17,334 nt of DNA, from contig JAEWAX010000010.1 in assembly GCA_023391425.1 (NCBI GenBank), positions 1 to 17,334 of the forward strand, written 5' to 3'. This document shows, in pieces, positions 14,164-17,334 of this stretch (its first letter is position 1; the number at the start of each line of letters is the position of its first letter). A model generated the notes under the pieces. The model made no database searches and had not been told where the DNA came from. It was given only the letters and a program-made list of their open reading frames with translations. Made by a program: the position numbers and the translations under genes. The DNA comes from Bacillota bacterium (GTDB lineage Bacteria > Bacillota > Clostridia > Acetivibrionales > DSM-1351).

Positions 14164-15012
14164 ATGGATAGATTTATCGATTTGCATACACATAGCATTG
14201 CTTCAGACGGTAGCATGAGTCCTGCTGAGCTGGTACGACATGCAAAAGAAAAAGGACTTACAGCAATAGCTTTAACCGATCATGATACTGTTGATGGTGT
14301 TAAAGAGGCACTGGACGAGGGAAATAGAATAGGTATAGAAGTTATACCAGGGATAGAAATAAGCACTGAATATAATCCTGAAATGCATATCTTGGGACTT
14401 TTTCTTAACTTAAATGAATATACAAGTATTCGGAAAGAGCTTGGGGCAATAAAGCAGGGAAGGGAAGACCGAAATAAGAAAATAATCAACAAGCTCAAAG
14501 AATTAGGTGTTGATATCACGCTAGAAGAAGTTAAAAATTTAGCAGCAGGTGATATCACAGGTCGTCCACATATCGCAAGGGTATTGATGGCAAAGGGATA
14601 TGTTAAATCAATGGATGAGGCGTTTGATAAGTACTTGAGTAAGGAGGGCTTAGCATATTTCAAAAGGTTTGAATTACAGCCTATTGACGGAATTAAAGCA
14701 ATTAAAAATGCTGGTGGAATACCTGTAATTGCTCATCCTGTATTATTAAAAAAGAGCTATGATAATATGGACAAGCTGCTCAAAGAATTGAAAGAATACG
14801 GACTGGCTGGTATTGAGGCTATTTATAGTGAAAATTCAAAAGAGGATACGGGCAATTTGCTAAGGCTTGCTATAAAGCACCAACTACTTGTTACAGGTGG
14901 TAGTGATTTTCATGGAACATACAAAACTGGTATCGAAATAGGAATTGGAAGAGGTAATCTAAGGGTAACTTATGAATTACTTGAGAAACTTAGAAAGGCC
15001 TCAAAAGCATAG
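14164..15012 (+). CDS. PHP-domain phosphoesterase (RNase AM / YciV-like)
   Basis: This 282-residue protein has the PHP metal-dependent phosphoesterase fold. Motifs are DLHTH (His8, His10), SDG (Asp15), LTDHD (Asp39, His40), GIEIS (Glu65), GRPHIA, IAHP and the C-terminal GGSDFHG. Relatives such as Escherichia coli YciV (RNase AM) act on short nucleotide substrates, including 3',5'-nucleoside bisphosphates and 5' ends of RNA; the substrate here is inferred by family. No strong ribosome binding site precedes ATG 14164, so translation may be coupled to the DUF402 gene 11 bases upstream. Its last codons (ending SKA) and stop lie within the first unit of a 37-bp tandem repeat. Confidence 0.9.
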   Translation: MDRFIDLHTHSIASDGSMSPAELVRHAKEKGLTAIALTDHDTVDGVKEALDEGNRIGIEVIPGIEISTEYNPEMHILGLFLNLNEYTSIRKELGAIKQGREDRNKKIINKLKELGVDITLEEVKNLAAGDITGRPHIARVLMAKGYVKSMDEAFDKYLSKEGLAYFKRFELQPIDGIKAIKNAGGIPVIAHPVLLKKSYDNMDKLLKELKEYGLAGIEAIYSENSKEDTGNLLRLAIKHQLLVTGGSDFHGTYKTGIEIGIGRGNLRVTYELLEKLRKASKA

Positions 15013-15125
15013 CAGAAATATTTAGAAAGTAAACCACTCAAAAATGTAGCAGAAACACTCAAAAAGTAAACCGCTCAAAAGCATAGCAGAAACGTTCAAA
15101 AAGTAAAACCGTTAAAAAGCGTACA
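15000..15125 (+). repeat. 37-bp tandem repeat overlapping the PHP gene 3' end
   Basis: Units start with AGCAGAAA at 15011, 15048 and 15085, an exact 37-bp period, and end in CTCAAAA-type sequence. The end of a preceding unit (CTCAAAAGCAT) supplies the last codons of the PHP gene. The third unit has one extra base and the array then decays. Since 37 is not a multiple of three, copy number changes alter the reading frame. Confidence 0.8.
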
Positions 15126-15275
15126 AAACAACTGAAGAAGGATAGTAAACCTACAAAAAACCTTTAAAGTCATGAAAGAAAGGGTGAAAGAAAAGTTCTA
15201 TACTACTTTATGGAACTTGACCTTGGTGATTTACGGTGATATAATTAGAAATGTCAGATAAATACTTTTTAAGAG
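15126..15275 (+). other. Region between the tandem repeat and terminator, with a small open frame
   Basis: A 29-codon frame at 15172-15261 reads MKERVKEKFYTTLWN then LTLVIYGDIIRNVR. It has no ribosome binding site and is in the same frame as the PHP gene, beyond three stops (15010, one in the second repeat unit, and about 15134). It may be remnant coding sequence of a longer ancestral C-terminus or chance. Nothing else is seen here. Confidence 0.25.
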
Positions 15276-15305
15276 AGCCCTTTATTTAGAGGGTTATTTT
15301 TATCT
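15276..15305 (+). terminator. Probable terminator of the DUF402-PHP operon
   Basis: AGCCCTT (15276-15282) pairs with GAGGGTT (15289-15295) over seven positions with two G-T pairs, followed by ATTTTTATCTT. The modest stem makes it a weaker terminator than the one after clpX. Confidence 0.6.
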
Positions 15306-15307
15306 TA

Positions 15308-15360
15308 TTTCTAAGATTCAGAGAGGAAATATCTTCTGAATCCGAAACTGTGTTTATTTG
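15308..15360 (+). repeat. Modular palindromic repeat, hairpin module only (copy E)
   Basis: TTTCTAAG, then a hairpin GATTCAGA/TCTGAATC (15315-15342), then GAAACTGTGTTTATTTG, parallels the right part of copy B (TTTCTAAG, hairpin, CTAAGAACTCTGTTTATATTTG). The 81-bp core is absent. It lies 33 bases upstream of smpB. Confidence 0.55.
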
Positions 15361-15392
15361 AATATAATATTATTTGCAGTAGGCGGTCAGAG

Positions 15393-15860
15393 ATGGTAAA
15401 GGAAGCATATAAAGTTGTTGCTCAAAATAAAAAAGCTTATCATGATTACTTCATTGAGGAAAAAATTGAAGCTGGCATTGTGTTGTCTGGAACAGAGGTT
15501 AAGTCTATCAGACAGGGCAAGCTAAATTTGAAGGAAAGCTATGCTTCTATTGTAGGTGGCGAAGTCATACTAAGTGGGATGCATATAAGCCCATATGAGC
15601 AGGGTAACATATTTAATAAGGATCCTTTACGAGATAGAAAACTTTTGTTGCATAAGTCTGAAATTAATAGATTGATTGGACTAACTCAGCAAAAGGGGCT
15701 GACTTTAGTTCCTACTCAGGCATATCTCAAAAGAGGTATGGTAAAAATTGAAATTGGTGTTGCACGAGGCAAAAAGCTATATGATAAGCGAGATGATTTA
15801 GCAGCTCGTGATGCGAAAAGAGATATCGATCGCAGCATGAAAGAACGACTTAAGAGCTGA
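15393..15860 (+). CDS. smpB: SsrA-binding protein SmpB
   Basis: SmpB binds the tRNA-like domain of tmRNA and carries it to stalled ribosomes for trans-translation. The 155-residue protein is full length. Visible signatures are VAQNKKAYHDYFIEEKIEAG at the N-terminus, LSGTEVKSIRQGKLNLKESY, and VARGKKLYDKRD, with a basic C-terminal tail that enters the mRNA channel in known structures. The site ahead of ATG 15393 is weak (GGCGG). The gene is 219 bases upstream of ssrA, its functional partner. A TATATGT-type 7-bp tandem repeat lies at about 15905-15931 in the gap. Confidence 0.96.
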   Translation: MVKEAYKVVAQNKKAYHDYFIEEKIEAGIVLSGTEVKSIRQGKLNLKESYASIVGGEVILSGMHISPYEQGNIFNKDPLRDRKLLLHKSEINRLIGLTQQKGLTLVPTQAYLKRGMVKIEIGVARGKKLYDKRDDLAARDAKRDIDRSMKERLKS

Positions 15861-16079
15861 CATAAATTTACAGTTGAAACTGTAATAGGATTTATGCTAA
15901 TATGCTTTATGTTATATGTTATATGTTATATGCTAACTGCATTTTGAAAATTTAATATTGGAGTAAAAGCTTAAAAGCCCAAATTTAATACAACAATTAC
16001 GAAAGCGATTTATTTTATCAGCCTTAAGAAGTACATTTATAGGAATAAAGTATAGCTGTAGTAGTTTTGTTATATACAT

Positions 16080-16500
16080 GGGGGCGTAATGGTTTCGACG
16101 GGATTGTTGAGACTTGATAAGCGGGTAGAGGATTCTCGTTGGCCTCTTAAAAAACGAGAAACTAAAATTAAACGCTAAAAACGATAATTTCGCTTTAGCT
16201 GCTGCCTAAGGGCAGCCCGTCAGTCCTAGGTTAGCTGCACCTAGGGTCGCTGGCGTCGACAAGTCAGTCCTTTTGCATAGGAAGGTTAAATGCTAGCACT
16301 GATTTGGCCGTAGCCTTGAGCCATTTCGGAACTTAAAGGCTACCGAAAGCGGCACCCTGCCTGTAGGGGTTCGCCGTAGGGAAATGCAATGTTCAAGTCC
16401 TGTAAGGGAAACTAGACATTGTACAAAGTACAGGCTACACCCGTAGAAGTTCTTGAGGATATGGTTTCGGACAGGGGTTCGACTCCCCTCGCCTCCACCA
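16080..16500 (+). ncRNA. ssrA: Transfer-messenger RNA (tmRNA)
   Basis: The 421-base gene opens with GGGGGCGTAATGGTTTCGAC and ends with TTCGACTCCCCTCGCCTCCACCA-type tRNA 3' sequence; the 5' GGGGGCG pairs with 3' CGCCTCC as a 7-bp acceptor stem, with CCA encoded. The tag frame starts at GCT 16174 and reads AKNDNFALAAA, stopping at TAA 16207-16209, so proteins receive a tag ending in ALAAA that ClpXP recognises. Pseudoknot-forming segments lie between the tag and the 3' tRNA-like part (for example CCTAGG repeats near 16225-16246). The 3' end is a frequent integration site, and here an integrase gene follows. Confidence 0.96.
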
Positions 16501-16502
16501 AT

Positions 16503-16527
16503 GAAAGCCGCTAATATAGCGGCTTTT
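16503..16527 (+). terminator. Intrinsic terminator of ssrA
   Basis: AAAGCCGCTA and TAGCGGCTTT form a perfect 10-bp stem with a 3-base loop, followed by TG. It starts three bases past the encoded CCA. It could belong to the host or have been brought by the integrated element. Confidence 0.8.
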
Positions 16528-16546
16528 GTCATATCTTAAGGTTCTA

Positions 16547-16628
16547 GGTAGACACATAGGTAGACAAGGATAAAAAATAGTGCTAGAATATTACTGTAAA
16601 TATTTGTAGGTAGATATTTGGGTAGACA
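16547..16628 (+). repeat. Four short direct repeats, likely integrase arm-binding sites
   Basis: GGTAGACA occurs at 16547-16554, 16559-16566 and 16621-16628, and GGTAGATA at 16609-16616. They form two pairs, each with a 12-bp period, 50 bp apart. Their position between the tmRNA 3' end (the presumed attachment core) and the integrase gene is where arm-type sites of tyrosine recombinases are found. Confidence 0.6.
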
Positions 16629-16646
16629 AAAGGAAGCGGTGATATT

Positions 16647-17334
16647 ATGGCACGAAAAGCTATTGAAAAAAATATTGCTTATGATGATATTAAGAAACTT
16701 TATTATGTCACTATGGATTATGGTAAGGATAGTACTGGGAAGAGGATTAAAACAACTAAGACATTTGAGAAGAAGAAGGATGCTCAGACAGCACTAAAGA
16801 ATTTTGAAGCGGATAAAATAAAGCAAAACTTAGTATTTCCTTCAGTTCTGACAGTTGAAAACTGGCTTACGTATTGGATAGATGATATTAAAGCTATAAA
16901 ATGTGAAGAAACAACTCTTTATGGATATAGAAATATTATAAATAATCATCTCATACCTAAACTGGGTAACTATAAACTCCAAGAAATAACACCAACTATA
17001 TTAAATAAATACTTTAAAGGTAAGCTTGATGCAGGACTAAAGAATAATACCATTAGAAAGCATTATGATTTACTAAAGGATACATTAAAAACAGCAGTAG
17101 ATGAAGAGAAACTATTAAAGAATCCTCTCAATAAAGTACCACCAATTAAGGTTCAAAAAACTGAGAAGAGCTTTTATAGTGTAGAACAGCTTAAAACTCT
17201 ATTTGCTATTGTAGAAAATGACCGTATGGAAATTGTGGTTAAACTTGCAGGAATGTTAGGATTAAGACGAGAAGAAATAGCAGGGCTTAAATGGGATAAT
17301 ATTGATTTAGAGAATAAGATAATTACTATAGTAG
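16647..17334 (+). CDS. Tyrosine recombinase / integrase, N-terminal part (3' end outside window)
   Basis: The gene runs off the window after 229 codons with no stop. The N-terminus (about 1-60) resembles an AP2-like arm-binding domain (YYVTMDYGKDSTGKRIKTTKTF with KKKDAQTALKNFEADK). A SAM-like core-binding domain follows at about 68-155 (TVENWLTYWIDDIK, TLYGYRNIINNHLIPKLG). The catalytic domain begins with YSVEQLKTLF, and the first catalytic arginine lies in LGLRREEIAGLKW (about residue 207). The remaining catalytic residues and tyrosine would be downstream. ATG 16647 is preceded by AGGAAG. Its place 147 bases after ssrA marks one end of a prophage or integrative element using the tmRNA 3' end as attachment site. 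Confidence 0.92.
   Translation, partial: MARKAIEKNIAYDDIKKLYYVTMDYGKDSTGKRIKTTKTFEKKKDAQTALKNFEADKIKQNLVFPSVLTVENWLTYWIDDIKAIKCEETTLYGYRNIINNHLIPKLGNYKLQEITPTILNKYFKGKLDAGLKNNTIRKHYDLLKDTLKTAVDEEKLLKNPLNKVPPIKVQKTEKSFYSVEQLKTLFAIVENDRMEIVVKLAGMLGLRREEIAGLKWDNIDLENKIITIV

Noticed and set aside
14280..14663. 127-codon minus-strand frame
   Set aside because: It is antisense to the PHP gene, which has all family motifs and a consistent frame.
15905..15931. 7-bp tandem repeat of TATATGT type between smpB and ssrA
   Set aside because: Short AT-rich slippage repeat with only three to four units; noted in the smpB entry but no function is suggested by its position.
16293..16532. 79-codon minus-strand open frame over the tmRNA 3' end
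   Set aside because: It lies inside ssrA and its terminator; its residues (GGGEGSRTPV) are the known artefact of reading tmRNA or tRNA antisense.

Overview
The window is AT-rich and low-GC, with Gram-positive ribosome binding sites of the GGAGG type. The gene content points to a spore-forming member of the Clostridia: a clpP-clpX-lonB proteolysis block, a PadR/HAAS regulatory pair, trigger factor, and a tmRNA tag reading AKNDNFALAAA. Exact genus cannot be fixed from the sequence; a Clostridium or Ruminiclostridium type organism is an inference.

Layout. 1-581 is the 3' end of uvrC (excision repair), followed by a calcineurin-like phosphoesterase (604-1305). A 527-bp gap (1306-1832) full of palindromic repeats and holding a good sigma-A-like promoter precedes tig (1833-3119). 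Another copy of the repeat separates tig from clpP (3370-3954), clpX (3968-5263, strong terminator) and lonB (5463-7145). Next come a PadR regulator overlapping a HAAS-type membrane protein gene (7406-8691), a secreted or anchored thermonuclease (8863-9684), and a decayed stretch with gene remnants and repeats (9886-10440). Then tsaD (10455-11465), more repeats, and an intergenic cluster of DnaA boxes (11686-12011). Two leftward genes follow: a lytic transglycosylase (12115-12852) and a small protein built of two four-cysteine modules (13134-13445). Rightward again are a DUF402 protein and a PHP phosphoesterase (13670-15012), a 37-bp tandem repeat, smpB (15393-15860), the tmRNA gene ssrA (16080-16500), and the start of a tyrosine recombinase (16647 to the window end) that marks a mobile element integrated at the 3' end of ssrA.

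How the genes fit together. Most of the window is housekeeping protein quality control: trigger factor folds nascent chains, ClpXP and LonB degrade proteins, and SmpB-tmRNA rescues stalled ribosomes and adds the ClpXP-type degradation tag. TsaD modifies tRNA, UvrC repairs DNA. The accessory content is the PadR/HAAS pair, the nuclease, the small Cys-rich protein and the integrative element.

The least explained feature is a family of modular palindromic intergenic repeats. An 81-bp core with a nested hairpin (91% identical in its two best copies) is joined to variable hairpin modules bounded by a CTAAG motif. Leftward copies lie upstream and rightward copies downstream of both tig and tsaD, so each of these genes is bracketed by inverted copies. 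The function is unknown.
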